This document shows, piece after piece, positions 1 through 8,401 of a stretch of DNA of 64,000 nt. How positions within the stretch are numbered: the first letter of the stretch is position 1; each line of letters starts with the position of its first letter. The notes below the pieces were generated by a model. That model ran no database searches, was not told the origin of the DNA, and saw only the letters and a program-made list of their open reading frames with translations. The position numbers and the translations under genes are program-made. Source of the stretch: DASQDN01 sp963844855 (GTDB lineage: Bacteria > Acidobacteriota > Terriglobia > Bryobacterales > Bryobacteraceae); assembly GCA_963844855.1 (NCBI GenBank), contig CAWJQP010000051.1:341994-405993 (forward strand), written 5' to 3'.

Positions 1-103
1 GCGATTCACCGGAGATGGCTCCACGCTCGCCAATGGCAGTCTTCAAATGGAGCTTGCTTCGGCAAACCGGACTGTCCGTGTAAATGTCGAAGCAGCGCGT
101 TAG
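1..103 (+). CDS. C-terminal end of a possible type II/IV pseudopilin (partial)
   Basis: An open frame enters from the left edge (codons begin at base 2) and stops at TAG 101-103. The 33 visible residues alternate short beta-like segments with Gly/Asn turns (FTGDGS, ANGSLQ, RTVRVNV). This resembles the C-terminal sheet of GspH/FimT-type minor pseudopilins. Only the tail is visible, so the family call is a guess; it could be any beta-rich secreted protein. The next start codon is 16 bases downstream on the same strand. Confidence 0.4.
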   Translation, partial: RFTGDGSTLANGSLQMELASANRTVRVNVEAAR

Positions 104-118
104 AATGTCGTTTCCAGC

Positions 119-2962
119 ATGGACGAAAACCAGACTGCACCGGAGTTGAAAGCCGCCATCGAGGAAGCGCAGTCGCTAGCGCGCGAACAGGTTGCCGCCG
201 CGTGGCAGTTGCATGTCAACAGAGTTCGAGAGGAACTCGAATCCGGGTGGCGCGACCGTCTTGACCGCATCTTCGCGGAGCGCTTCGCAGAGGTAGAGTC
301 ACGCCTTAGAGAAGCATTCGAAGGCCTTGCGGCGAACCGCCTGCGCGCTTACCGTGGCGAGGTGACCGACGCTCTCAATCAAACCGCAAGGCGATTGCGT
401 TCTTCCGAATCGAAGGAAGAATGGATTCGCACTTTGCTCGAGTCTGCCAATCCATATTGTGGGAAGTCTGCCGTTTTCGCGGTGACGCCAAAAGGCCTGT
501 CGATGGGCGGGCACCCGGACGTTCCTCTTACCTCAGCGCCGGCTTTCGGGAGCGCGGTTGAATCAAAAGATACCGTTGTAGCGGTGGGTACTCCACGGGA
601 ACTCTCGCAAACTATCGCTTCGATTCTCGGCGACGCCTCGGAGAAGAAGGTTTACCTATTCCCTGTCGTTGTGCGTCAAAATGCAGTAGCTGTACTTTAT
701 GCTGAGCCGGGCGACGGGGCGCTGGTGGACGTCAGCGCTTTAGAATTACTAACAAGTGTCGCTGCCGCGTCCATTGAAGCTACGGAAACGGTAGTGGTGA
801 AATCGCCGGCGGTAGATCTGATCCGGATAAGCGGGACATCGCCCTCGGCTTCACCGGCGCCGATGTGGACCGATCTGGCAAAGCCCGAGCAGGAAATACA
901 CCTCCGGGCGCAACGATTCGCACGGAATCGAGTGGCTGAAATGCTGCTGCATAGGGTCCGGCAGGTTCGGAACGGCCGCGAGAGTAACAACCTCTATGGA
1001 GCGTTGAAAGAGGAGATCGAAGCAGGACGTGAAGCCTTTCGGAGAGAGTTCATCGAGAGCTGTCCGTCGATGGTGGATTACTTCCACCTGGAACTGCAGC
1101 GGACGCTTGCGAAGGGTAATACCCGGGCTCTGGGTTCCGATTATCCTGGCCCTCAGCCTGTGGGTACAAGCGCAGGCGCCCCTAGCCTCCCGGACAAGGT
1201 CGGTGATTACCGGGCGTACCTGGCTGCGGAGCAGCATGCCCTGGCTGGCAACCATCCCCAAGTTATTGAAGCATTAAAGCCTGTCTGGACCTTCACGCCG
1301 GTCTCACCACTGCTGGGGAAGTCAGCCGTACTCGCGGCGCGGTCCTATGAACTTCTTAGCCAGTATGCCGACGCGCTACAGTTGTTGCGTAATCAAGTAG
1401 AACGACTTCCACAACCCGAAGGATGGATTTTGCTGGCTCGCAACGCCGAGGCCGCAGGAGACAACGCGGGAGCGGCTGCGTATTATCAGCGGGTATTCTT
1501 CGAATATCCTGCGGCCAAAGAAGTGGCGGACGCCGAAATTGCGTTAGGTCGACTACAGGCCATTCTTGGAGAGCACTATCCGCCGGCCATGCCTCAGGTT
1601 CGTTTGGAAAGGGCGGCCCGATTGGCTAGAGCGGGGCAGGGGGATCGCGCGCGCAAGGAATATGCCGCCATGGTTCCGGAGTTCGGCGGTCTGGAGAGGG
1701 ATCTCGCTCGGGTTCGCTCGGTATCCGACTCCCACGCTTCTTTAGCGGCGTTACGGGTCAGCCACCCTGAGGCGGATGCGGAACGGCTGTATCTGACACA
1801 TGCAGCGGCGCGGAGAGCCAAATTGTATGACGCCGGTCTCGAGGCGCTCGACGAACTCGCGCGGCTCTATCCGAAGTCGAAGTGGCGGCTGAGGACGCTG
1901 ATGGCTCAGGCCAGCGCGCATCTGGTACGAAACGAGGCCAACGACTACGAACCCCTTTACCGGCTTTGCTATACCGAATTTCCAAGCGAACCCGATGCGG
2001 CGACCTGCCATTGGAAGATCGCATGGAACTCCCATCTCAAGAGGCAAGGGACGGCGATGTTTGAGGAGCACCTTCGTCTTTTCCCGCAATCGGATAAGGC
2101 TAGCGCGGCGTTGTACTTCCTCGGCCGGCATTCGGAGCTCGCGTCGAAGTACCCGCTTTCGTATTACGCGACACTCATTCGTCAAAAGCCACAGCGCGCC
2201 ACACCACTGGATTTCCAACCTAGCGCAACAATGAAAGCCCGGCTCGAGCGGGCGCAGATTTTAGAAGCAAACAGCTATCTTGAGATGGCGGAGTTTGAGT
2301 TGCTGGCAGCGGCCCAGAGTGAAGTGAATCCCTATCCGGCTGCGATGGCGTTGTCGGAAACAGCCGCCCGCCGTGGAGCTCACGACCTTTCCATTCGCTA
2401 CATCAAGCGCTTTGCGACGGGCTACTTGACGATACCGATGGAGGCGGCTCCTGAGCGATTCTGGAAGCTTGCGTTTCCAATTCCTTACAGGGAGAGTCTT
2501 GAATCGAATAGTCGGGCACGCGGATTGGATCCTTATGTTGTGGCCGCGCTGGTCCGGCAGGAATCGGAGTTCAATCCGAATGCGATCTCAAGAGCGAGAG
2601 CATACGGGCTGACGCAGGTGCTGCCTTCAACCGGCCGGCAACTGAGCCGACGTGTGGGGATGACACGATTTTCGCCTTCGATGCTTTTCGAGCCAGAGGT
2701 GAATCTGAAGCTCGGGACGTACTACTTGAAAAGCCTTCTTGACCAGCAGAACGGGAAGTGGGAACAGACTCTGGCGTCGTACAACGCCGGGAAGAGCCGC
2801 GCAGACGCCTGGTCAACGTGGGCCACGTATAGGGAACCGGCTGAGTATATCGAGACGATTCCCTTTACTGAGACCCGGAACTATATCCAGATCGTGCTTC
2901 GGAATGCGCACGTATATCGACGTCTTTACGGGACTGCTGTTAAAGGCACTACCGAACGTTAA
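119..2962 (+). CDS. GAF-like protein fused in frame to a TPR/SLT lytic murein transglycosylase
   Basis: This 947-residue frame holds two proteins. Residues 1-350 have an Ala/Glu/Arg-rich coiled coil (about 10-95), a GAF-like alpha/beta section (about 100-225) and a conserved-looking helical tail ending DYPGPQ; there is no signal peptide. Residues 360-945 are a periplasmic-type lytic transglycosylase: TPR-like helical repeats (about 365-790) and then the SLT domain, with catalytic Glu in ALVRQESEFNPNAIS, then AYGLTQVLPSTG and LASYNAGKSR. The Slt half normally needs a signal peptide; none precedes it in this frame, but a strong one lies in the +1 frame at 1107-1178. Adding one C to the run at 1179-1182 would end the GAF gene at TAG and join that signal peptide to Slt. 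The likely truth is two overlapping genes. Both family calls are firm; the fusion is doubtful. The 3' end overlaps the convergent anti-sigma gene by 14 bases. Confidence 0.85.
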   Translation: MDENQTAPELKAAIEEAQSLAREQVAAAWQLHVNRVREELESGWRDRLDRIFAERFAEVESRLREAFEGLAANRLRAYRGEVTDALNQTARRLRSSESKEEWIRTLLESANPYCGKSAVFAVTPKGLSMGGHPDVPLTSAPAFGSAVESKDTVVAVGTPRELSQTIASILGDASEKKVYLFPVVVRQNAVAVLYAEPGDGALVDVSALELLTSVAAASIEATETVVVKSPAVDLIRISGTSPSASPAPMWTDLAKPEQEIHLRAQRFARNRVAEMLLHRVRQVRNGRESNNLYGALKEEIEAGREAFRREFIESCPSMVDYFHLELQRTLAKGNTRALGSDYPGPQPVGTSAGAPSLPDKVGDYRAYLAAEQHALAGNHPQVIEALKPVWTFTPVSPLLGKSAVLAARSYELLSQYADALQLLRNQVERLPQPEGWILLARNAEAAGDNAGAAAYYQRVFFEYPAAKEVADAEIALGRLQAILGEHYPPAMPQVRLERAARLARAGQGDRARKEYAAMVPEFGGLERDLARVRSVSDSHASLAALRVSHPEADAERLYLTHAAARRAKLYDAGLEALDELARLYPKSKWRLRTLMAQASAHLVRNEANDYEPLYRLCYTEFPSEPDAATCHWKIAWNSHLKRQGTAMFEEHLRLFPQSDKASAALYFLGRHSELASKYPLSYYATLIRQKPQRATPLDFQPSATMKARLERAQILEANSYLEMAEFELLAAAQSEVNPYPAAMALSETAARRGAHDLSIRYIKRFATGYLTIPMEAAPERFWKLAFPIPYRESLESNSRARGLDPYVVAALVRQESEFNPNAISRARAYGLTQVLPSTGRQLSRRVGMTRFSPSMLFEPEVNLKLGTYYLKSLLDQQNGKWEQTLASYNAGKSRADAWSTWATYREPAEYIETIPFTETRNYIQIVLRNAHVYRRLYGTAVKGTTER
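1107..1178 (+). other. Signal peptide for Slt encoded in the alternative frame
   Basis: Read from TTG 1107, the other plus frame gives MRRVIPGLWVPI followed by ILALSLWVQAQA. This is a textbook signal peptide: two Arg, a hydrophobic core and an A-Q-A cleavage site. It lies exactly where the transglycosylase should begin, and its frame is one base off the mature enzyme. The 24 codons end at 1178, just before the CCCC run 1179-1182. No strong ribosome-binding site is visible, which fits translational coupling to the upstream GAF gene. Confidence 0.65.
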
Positions 2963-3575
2963 GCCCGTATTCGCGCAGTAGTTCGTCGCCCGAATACAAC
3001 CTTACCCAGTACAAGCCGGTCCCCAGAGCGTTGGCCTTGGCTATTGCCAAACCATCTGCCCGCTCCGCTCCCATCGTTTCAACGATTTGACCCGACGCGT
3101 TCGCAATTTCGACCCGCAGGGGACCTTGGGATTCGAGGGCTCGGAGTGACAATCGTAGATTCAAAGTCGCATTCGCAGGCGCGACCGTGGGCGCTTCGGG
3201 ACCTCGCAAAGTCTGCAGCTCAACCGTTGATACCTGAGAACCGCGAGGATTGAAGACAAAAAATGCGATTACCGCGAAGGCCGCGGCTGCGACCATGGGT
3301 GTGGGAATCGCAAATAACTTACGCCACCATTTCTCCGACTGCTCCGACTGGCTTTCAGCCAGTTCAGAAGTCGGATGAGGTTTGAGGGAAAACTCGTGAG
3401 TCGCCGCGCGGGCGACTCCGATGAATTCATCTGTTTCTGTAAGAAGATCCTGACAGGGGTGACATACCAGCAGGTGTTCTTCTATGCGCTCGTTTTCCAG
3501 TTCAGAGAGACGGCCCATCGAATAAAGCTCGGCAACGTCTTCCGTGAGATGTTGAGATGGTAATTTGCTCGACAT
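2949..3575 (-). CDS. Membrane-anchored anti-sigma factor (zf-HC2-like)
   Basis: The N-terminus carries a short zinc-finger-like anti-sigma helix pair with HLLVCHPCQ (His-x3-Cys-x2-Cys), typical of ZAS/zf-HC2 anti-sigma factors that hold an ECF sigma at the membrane. One transmembrane segment follows (PMVAAAAFAVIAFFVF) and then an extracytoplasmic beta-rich domain of about 100 residues that may be the sensor. The gene lies directly downstream of an ECF sigma gene on the same strand, with a gap of about 54 bases. I chose ATG 3575; a GTG at 3599 would add eight residues. The end overlaps the convergent transglycosylase gene by 14 bases. Confidence 0.8.
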   Translation of the reverse strand: MSSKLPSQHLTEDVAELYSMGRLSELENERIEEHLLVCHPCQDLLTETDEFIGVARAATHEFSLKPHPTSELAESQSEQSEKWWRKLFAIPTPMVAAAAFAVIAFFVFNPRGSQVSTVELQTLRGPEAPTVAPANATLNLRLSLRALESQGPLRVEIANASGQIVETMGAERADGLAIAKANALGTGLYWVRLYSGDELLREYGLNVR

Positions 3576-3629
3576 ACGTGTCTGGAACCCCGTCGGCACT
3601 AGTACTACGTCCGTGGGTGCTCAGTCACC

Positions 3630-4346
3630 TTAGTGCATGAATAGGGAAAATCCTCTCAAAGTATTTTTCTTCTCGAGTTTTTTCTTGCCAAGCTCGGCGA
3701 AACGGTTCTTCGCGCGCGACTTCAGAAGACGGAACTGGGTGGCAGTGAGCTTCATCTCGCTGCAGATAAGCTCTTGAGACTGTTCGTACAGATAGAAGCG
3801 GGTAAGAATGTCCCGGTCCCGACCGGAAAGCTCATTGAGCACTTCGAGCATCAGGTCCACTTTTTCGCGATCGATCACCTTTTGTTCGGGCGTGACACCT
3901 TTGTCGGAGATCACTATCCCGGATTCGACGGCGACGTCATCGCGTCGGCGGTGGACCATTTGGTCGATGTGTCCGGCGACGAGCCGGCGAGCAATGGTAC
4001 GCACGAAGCCCATCAGGCGGTCCGGCTCCCGTAAATCCCCATTTTTAATCGCCTGAACGACGATAAGAAATGTGTCATGAACTTTGTCGTCCAAATCCTG
4101 CATGCCCAGCTGACGACATAAATATATGCGCACGCCTCGGCCGAAAACCTGATAAAGATCCTGCATACCGGTAGGATCTCCGGAGCGAATTCGCCCCACT
4201 AATTCAATCCATTGAGCCGATTGAGTGACTTCCGCGGTTGGTACAGCTTCTGGCGTCGTGCCCTCGTCCAAAATCGCGACCTCCAGTTTCTCTGTACCAT
4301 TATCGTTGCAGTGGGCTACTTGTTGGCAATACTCAGCTTGTGGCAC
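3630..4346 (-). CDS. ECF RNA polymerase sigma factor
   Basis: This is a sigma-70 family protein of about 238 residues. Region 2 covers roughly residues 50-125 (DLYQVFGRGVRIYLCRQLG, then the -10-recognition helix HDTFLIVVQAI). Region 4 covers roughly 165-225, with ELSGRDRDILTRFYLYEQS and the helix-turn-helix ICSEMKLTATQFRLLKSRAK. It sits immediately before a zinc-finger anti-sigma gene, the classic sigma/anti-sigma pair. The start at GTG 4346 has a weak GAGAGG upstream. A TTG at 4271 preceded by CTGGAGG is an equally good alternative that would remove a non-conserved 25-residue leader. The signal it responds to cannot be read here. Confidence 0.85.
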   Translation of the reverse strand: MPQAEYCQQVAHCNDNGTEKLEVAILDEGTTPEAVPTAEVTQSAQWIELVGRIRSGDPTGMQDLYQVFGRGVRIYLCRQLGMQDLDDKVHDTFLIVVQAIKNGDLREPDRLMGFVRTIARRLVAGHIDQMVHRRRDDVAVESGIVISDKGVTPEQKVIDREKVDLMLEVLNELSGRDRDILTRFYLYEQSQELICSEMKLTATQFRLLKSRAKNRFAELGKKKLEKKNTLRGFSLFMH

Positions 4347-4531
4347 GCGGATATCCTCTCTACCCTCAAATGGACTGCTTTTGTCTTTGTAAACGTAGTA
4401 GTGTCTTATCTGAGCGGAGACTCTCTTTTATCTGAGGAGAATATTTAGCGGGCTGCGACACGTCACCAGTGCGGGTATCAAAATGGTACACCGGCTCGGT
4501 TTTAACGGTTTAATGGTTTGGGTGTCGAGTC

Positions 4532-7500
4532 TTAATGAAAGTTATGAGAAGGGGCGGGTATGATGTTCATTTCTAATGCTTCCACCTTCCCGGCTTTGAT
4601 TGAAATAGCTCCCTGCTGATTCTGAAGCGTCCCCTGGATCAGAAGGAATGGGTGAAGGACCAGAGTTTCCTTATTCCTGGCGAACATCTTGGGATCAACA
4701 ATGATGTTCGCTACCCCGGTTTCGTCCTCGAGGCTCAGAAAGACAAAACCGTGGGCAGTGCCAGGGCGCTGACGCACAATGACCGCTCCCGCAACCTTCA
4801 CGATCTGGCCATCGCGCAATTTGGGGAGCTCCGTAGCCGGGAAAACGCCTTTCTTTTCCATCTCCTGACGGTAGTAGGACATAGGATGACGCCCGACAGT
4901 GAGTCCGGTCCCAGTGAAATCCGCATTGAGGCGTTCTTTCAACGTCATACGATGTAAGGGCGATGACTGGTCGATTTGCTGGACTGCGTTAAGAAGAGGG
5001 CCGGAGGAATGCCTGGCGCGTTCGGATTCCCACAATGCATCGCGCCGGTGGATGTTATTGATGAAATTCAGCGCTCCGGTCCGGGCCAGCGCGCGCAACT
5101 CATCCTTTCGTAATTCCGGGACCCGCGCCACGAGATCGTCAATGCTGCTGAACGGGGATTCTTTGCGGGCGGCCTCAATCGCGCGGCCCGCCTCCTCCCG
5201 CAAGCCTCTTATATACCGAAGTCCCATCCGCATGATGTTAGGTGAGACGACGGTACAGGGCCAATCGGACTGAGTGACATCAATCGGCAGGACTCGCAAA
5301 CCATGCCGCTGCGCATCCTTAACGAGGGTGGCGGGGTGGTAAAAGCCCATCGGCTGGTTGTTCAACATAGCGGCTAAAAATGCGGGAAGGTAGTGCCATC
5401 GCAAGTAAGCGCTGGCATAGGCGAGAAGGGCAAAACTGGCGGCATGCGACTCGGGAAATCCATAGAGAGCAAAGGATGTTATCGAATGAACAATCGCGTC
5501 CTGTTGCTGGCCGATGATGCCGTTGGCAGTCATCCCTGCGCGCATCTTGGCTTCCACTTCCCGCATGCGCTTCTGAGACCGCTTCGACCCCATTGCCCGC
5601 CGTAACTCCTCCGCTTCGCCGCCACTGAAATTGGCGACTGTCATCGCCATGCGCAGCAACTGCTCTTGAAACAACGGAACGCCGAGTGTGCGCTTCAGTA
5701 TGGGTTCAAGAGAGGGATGCATGTAGTCGGGTTGTTCGAGTCCCAATCGACGCCGCAGGTAGGGATTGACCATTTTGCCGACGATGGGTCCGGGCCGAAT
5801 GATTCCGACCTGAACGACGAGATCGTAGAACTTTTCCGGCTTCACGCGGGGCAGAACCGCCATTTGGGCACGGCTCTCCACTTGGAACAGCCCTATTGTG
5901 TCCGCTTTTTGGAGCGAGGCGTAAACCTCGGAGTCGTTTGGAGGCAGATGGGCGAGGCTGACTTTCTCGCCGTAATGTTTCTCGACCAACTCGATCGTGT
6001 CCTCTAAAACGGCCATCATTCCAAGGCCGAGCAGATCGATTTTCAGAATGCGCATGTCGGCGCAGTCATCTTTGTCCCACTGGACAACGGTACGGCCGGG
6101 CATGGTCGCCGGCTCGAGTGGAACCACCCGATCAAGCCTGCCCTCACAGATCACCATTCCCCCAGAATGCTGGCCGAGGTGTCGTGGGAGATCCTGGACA
6201 GCAACATATAACTCAAGGAATTTACGGACACGAGGGTCCTTTAGCTCGAACCCGGCCTCTTTGAAATTGCGCTCGGGTGTTTCCGCGGGGTCCTTCCACT
6301 CAAATGTGCGGACCAAGCCAGCCAATCGTGTTACGGAATCTTCGTCGAAGCCGAGGACCTTACCTATGTCGCGCGCAGCCGACCGACCGCGATAGGAGAT
6401 TACGTTCGCTGTCATTGCAGCGCCGTTTCTTCCATAGTGCTCGTAGACGTACTGAATGACGCGTTCGCGCTTGACGCCGCTTGGTAGATCGATGTCAATG
6501 TCGGGCCATTCGCCGCGCTCTTCAGAAAGAAAACGCTCGAAGAGCAATTCCATGGCAATCGGATCTACGGCAGTGATCCCGAGCGAAAAACATACCGCGC
6601 TATTGGCGGCGGAGCCACGTCCCTGGGCGAGGATGTCGTTCTCTTTGCAGAAGCGGATGATATCCCAAACGATGAGAAAGTAGCCGGGAAGACGAAGGCG
6701 CTCGATCATATCGAGTTCGCGCTCAATCTGCTTCCGCTCGCGAATGCCCAGGGATGGATATCGGTCTCGTGCTCCCTTCCAGGTAAGCTCGCGAAGCAGC
6801 GACATCATTGACTGTCCGCCGGTTGTTGGGAAGTTGGGGAATTCGTATCCCAGATTTCCCATCGTGAATGCCAGACGTTTCGATAGGTCGGCTGTATTGG
6901 CAATCGCCCGCGGGACGTCGGCGAAGAGGCGCGCCATCTCTTCGTGGGTCTTGAGATGGCGTTCGGCGTTTCGCGTAAGAAGACGGCCAGCATCACCGAT
7001 TTTCACTTTTTCGCGCACACAGGTTAATACATCGGCAATGATTCGCTGTTCGGGACGCGCATGCCAGGCCCCGTTGGTAGCAAGCAGCGGGACATTTAAC
7101 CTGCTTGCTAGTTCTATGACGTGCTGGTTTCGCGCTTCCTGCTCACGATGCATGTGCCGTTGCAACTCGGCATAGGTGTGAGCTCTTCCGAAGATGAGGA
7201 ACGCCTTGTCGAGGTCCGGTCCGCCTTCGGCTCCGGCAAGACAGACAAGCCCTTCGGAAAACTCTGCGATCTCCTCGACGGTTGCCGCGCCTTCGCCCTT
7301 TGCGGCTCGCATCTTTAGGCGAGTGGTGAGCTGGCAGAGATTGCGGTAGCCCGTCTGAGATTCGCAGAGGAGTGGATAGTAGGCGCCATCAGTGCAGGCA
7401 ATTTCTGCTCCGATGTGCGCCCGGATGTTCAGCTTCTTGGCTGCGATATGCTGGCGCACCGATCCGTATACGCCATTGCGGTCGAGGACACCGATGGCGG

Positions 7501-7597
7501 GTTGATCGAAGGAAGCCGCCACTTCCACCAATTCTTCAGGCTGAGATGCGCCTTGGAGAAAACTGAAGGCGGAACGCGCGTGAAGCTCGACGTACAC
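4532..7597 (-). CDS. dnaE2: Error-prone DNA polymerase DnaE2
   Basis: This is a C-family polymerase alpha subunit of 1,021 residues, the DnaE2 rather than the DnaE1 length. It has an N-terminal PHP domain (ARSAFSFLQGASQPEEL), the palm with GRGSAANSAVCFSLG and the catalytic acidic motif PDIDIDLPS, a middle domain with KIDLLGLGMM, a helix-hairpin-helix region, and an OB fold near the C-terminus (VAGAVIVRQRPGTAHG). The family carries out translesion synthesis and damage-induced mutagenesis, usually with ImuA/ImuB and LexA control. No imuA or imuB lies beside it and I saw no convincing SOS box. The frame starts with GTG and has no strong Shine-Dalgarno sequence. It ends 185 bases before the sigma gene. 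Confidence 0.93.
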   Translation of the reverse strand: MYVELHARSAFSFLQGASQPEELVEVAASFDQPAIGVLDRNGVYGSVRQHIAAKKLNIRAHIGAEIACTDGAYYPLLCESQTGYRNLCQLTTRLKMRAAKGEGAATVEEIAEFSEGLVCLAGAEGGPDLDKAFLIFGRAHTYAELQRHMHREQEARNQHVIELASRLNVPLLATNGAWHARPEQRIIADVLTCVREKVKIGDAGRLLTRNAERHLKTHEEMARLFADVPRAIANTADLSKRLAFTMGNLGYEFPNFPTTGGQSMMSLLRELTWKGARDRYPSLGIRERKQIERELDMIERLRLPGYFLIVWDIIRFCKENDILAQGRGSAANSAVCFSLGITAVDPIAMELLFERFLSEERGEWPDIDIDLPSGVKRERVIQYVYEHYGRNGAAMTANVISYRGRSAARDIGKVLGFDEDSVTRLAGLVRTFEWKDPAETPERNFKEAGFELKDPRVRKFLELYVAVQDLPRHLGQHSGGMVICEGRLDRVVPLEPATMPGRTVVQWDKDDCADMRILKIDLLGLGMMAVLEDTIELVEKHYGEKVSLAHLPPNDSEVYASLQKADTIGLFQVESRAQMAVLPRVKPEKFYDLVVQVGIIRPGPIVGKMVNPYLRRRLGLEQPDYMHPSLEPILKRTLGVPLFQEQLLRMAMTVANFSGGEAEELRRAMGSKRSQKRMREVEAKMRAGMTANGIIGQQQDAIVHSITSFALYGFPESHAASFALLAYASAYLRWHYLPAFLAAMLNNQPMGFYHPATLVKDAQRHGLRVLPIDVTQSDWPCTVVSPNIMRMGLRYIRGLREEAGRAIEAARKESPFSSIDDLVARVPELRKDELRALARTGALNFINNIHRRDALWESERARHSSGPLLNAVQQIDQSSPLHRMTLKERLNADFTGTGLTVGRHPMSYYRQEMEKKGVFPATELPKLRDGQIVKVAGAVIVRQRPGTAHGFVFLSLEDETGVANIIVDPKMFARNKETLVLHPFLLIQGTLQNQQGAISIKAGKVEALEMNIIPAPSHNFH

Positions 7598-7636
7598 TCA
7601 ATTATTAGTTTAGGGGGCGTTGGGGAAATCGCGAGC

Positions 7637-7670
7637 TAAGGCGCAACTACTGTTAAGGCGCAACTACTGT
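7637..7670. repeat. Perfect 17-bp tandem duplication
   Basis: The unit TAAGGCGCAACTACTGT occurs twice in direct succession (7637-7653 and 7654-7670). It duplicates the last codons and stop of the vapC-like gene read on the minus strand, so the gene has two consecutive copies of its own 3' end. This is probably a slippage event. Confidence 0.9.
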
Positions 7671-8055
7671 AAGCATGTCCAGCCGTTGGAAGTCGCTATC
7701 GATGCTGACAAGCGTTGCGTCAATAGCTAGGGCAGTTGCGGCAATCCAGAGGTCGTTCTCATGGGGAGACAGGCCAGAGCGCTGTTGAGCAAGTTTCACT
7801 TTTGCGTGAAGATCTCCCGCGACAGCCGGAATTTCCTCACAAGGCAAGGCTGCAAACAGCCGTTGCGCTTTCGTCTCCAGTTCGAGGCGTCGCCGACCTT
7901 CGGTTAACCTGCCCAAGCCGAAGAGTATCTCACCGCGAACGATGGTGCAAATTACCATCTTGTCGTCAGATGCTACAGATGATAGCCATACCTTCACTGC
8001 GCGTATCTTCTCGCATCAAGGCGCTGATAACATTCGTATCGAGGAGGAATTTCAA
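7653..8055 (-). pseudogene. vapC: VapC-like PIN-domain toxin, frameshifted
   Basis: PIN-domain ribonuclease toxins begin with a short strand and a catalytic Asp. That start is present in one frame from TTG 8055 (KFLLDTNVISALMRED). The rest of the toxin (VWLSSVASDDKMVICTIVRG, through HENDLWIAATALA, to SIDSDFQRL) continues in the next frame from about 7997. Removing one base near 7996-8000 joins the two into a normal toxin of about 133 residues with all PIN acidic residues. As written it is broken. It follows the antitoxin with a TTGA stop/start overlap on the same strand. Either the module has decayed or the sequence has an indel here. Confidence 0.75.
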
Positions 8056-8062
8056 GATCGAA

Positions 8063-8337
8063 TCAGTCCAAACAAAGATTCCGTGGCCGGGCCGGTCCTT
8101 TGCCAGCCTCTATGGCTTCTTCGAGATCCACTACATCAGAAGCGGATGGATGGGGCGGGTCAAGCAGCGCTTGCAACACAGCCGAAGGAGAACCGGCGCT
8201 GAACTCAGTTGAACTTAGTTCAGCGAGAGAAAGTAACCATGCGGTGGTCAGTTCCTGGATGGTCTTGTGTCAGCCGCAGCAATCCCTTCCAGCCTGCTGA
8301 CGAGGTCGTCTGGCATTTCGATGACTAAGTTTGCCAT
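8063..8337 (-). pseudogene. VapB-like antitoxin, frameshifted
   Basis: From ATG 8337 the frame reads MANLVIEMPDDLVSRLEGIA, an antitoxin-type DNA-binding start, then meets a stop at AAC TGA. In the adjacent frame the protein continues as HKTIQELTTAWLLSLAEL, on to SASDVVDLEEAIEAG, and stops at TGA 8063-8065, overlapping the toxin start. One added base near 8267-8274 restores a single protein of about 91 residues. The pairing with the PIN toxin and the overlapping stop/start identify it as the cognate antitoxin. Confidence 0.7.
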
Positions 8338-8401
8338 GCCACGCAACTTCCTTGTCCCATTGCGCCTCAGGTTCGAAGGACGGTTCTATCCGCAACGTCA
8401 G

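Noticed and set aside
1029..1277. Separate small gene in the alternative frame at the GAF/Slt junction
   Set aside because: Only the signal-peptide section from 1107 makes sense; the rest is out-of-frame Slt sequence, so it is treated as the displaced start of Slt.
8100..8300. Plus-strand open frames opposite the vapBC module
   Set aside because: They are antisense to clearly recognisable antitoxin and toxin sequence and lack features of their own.
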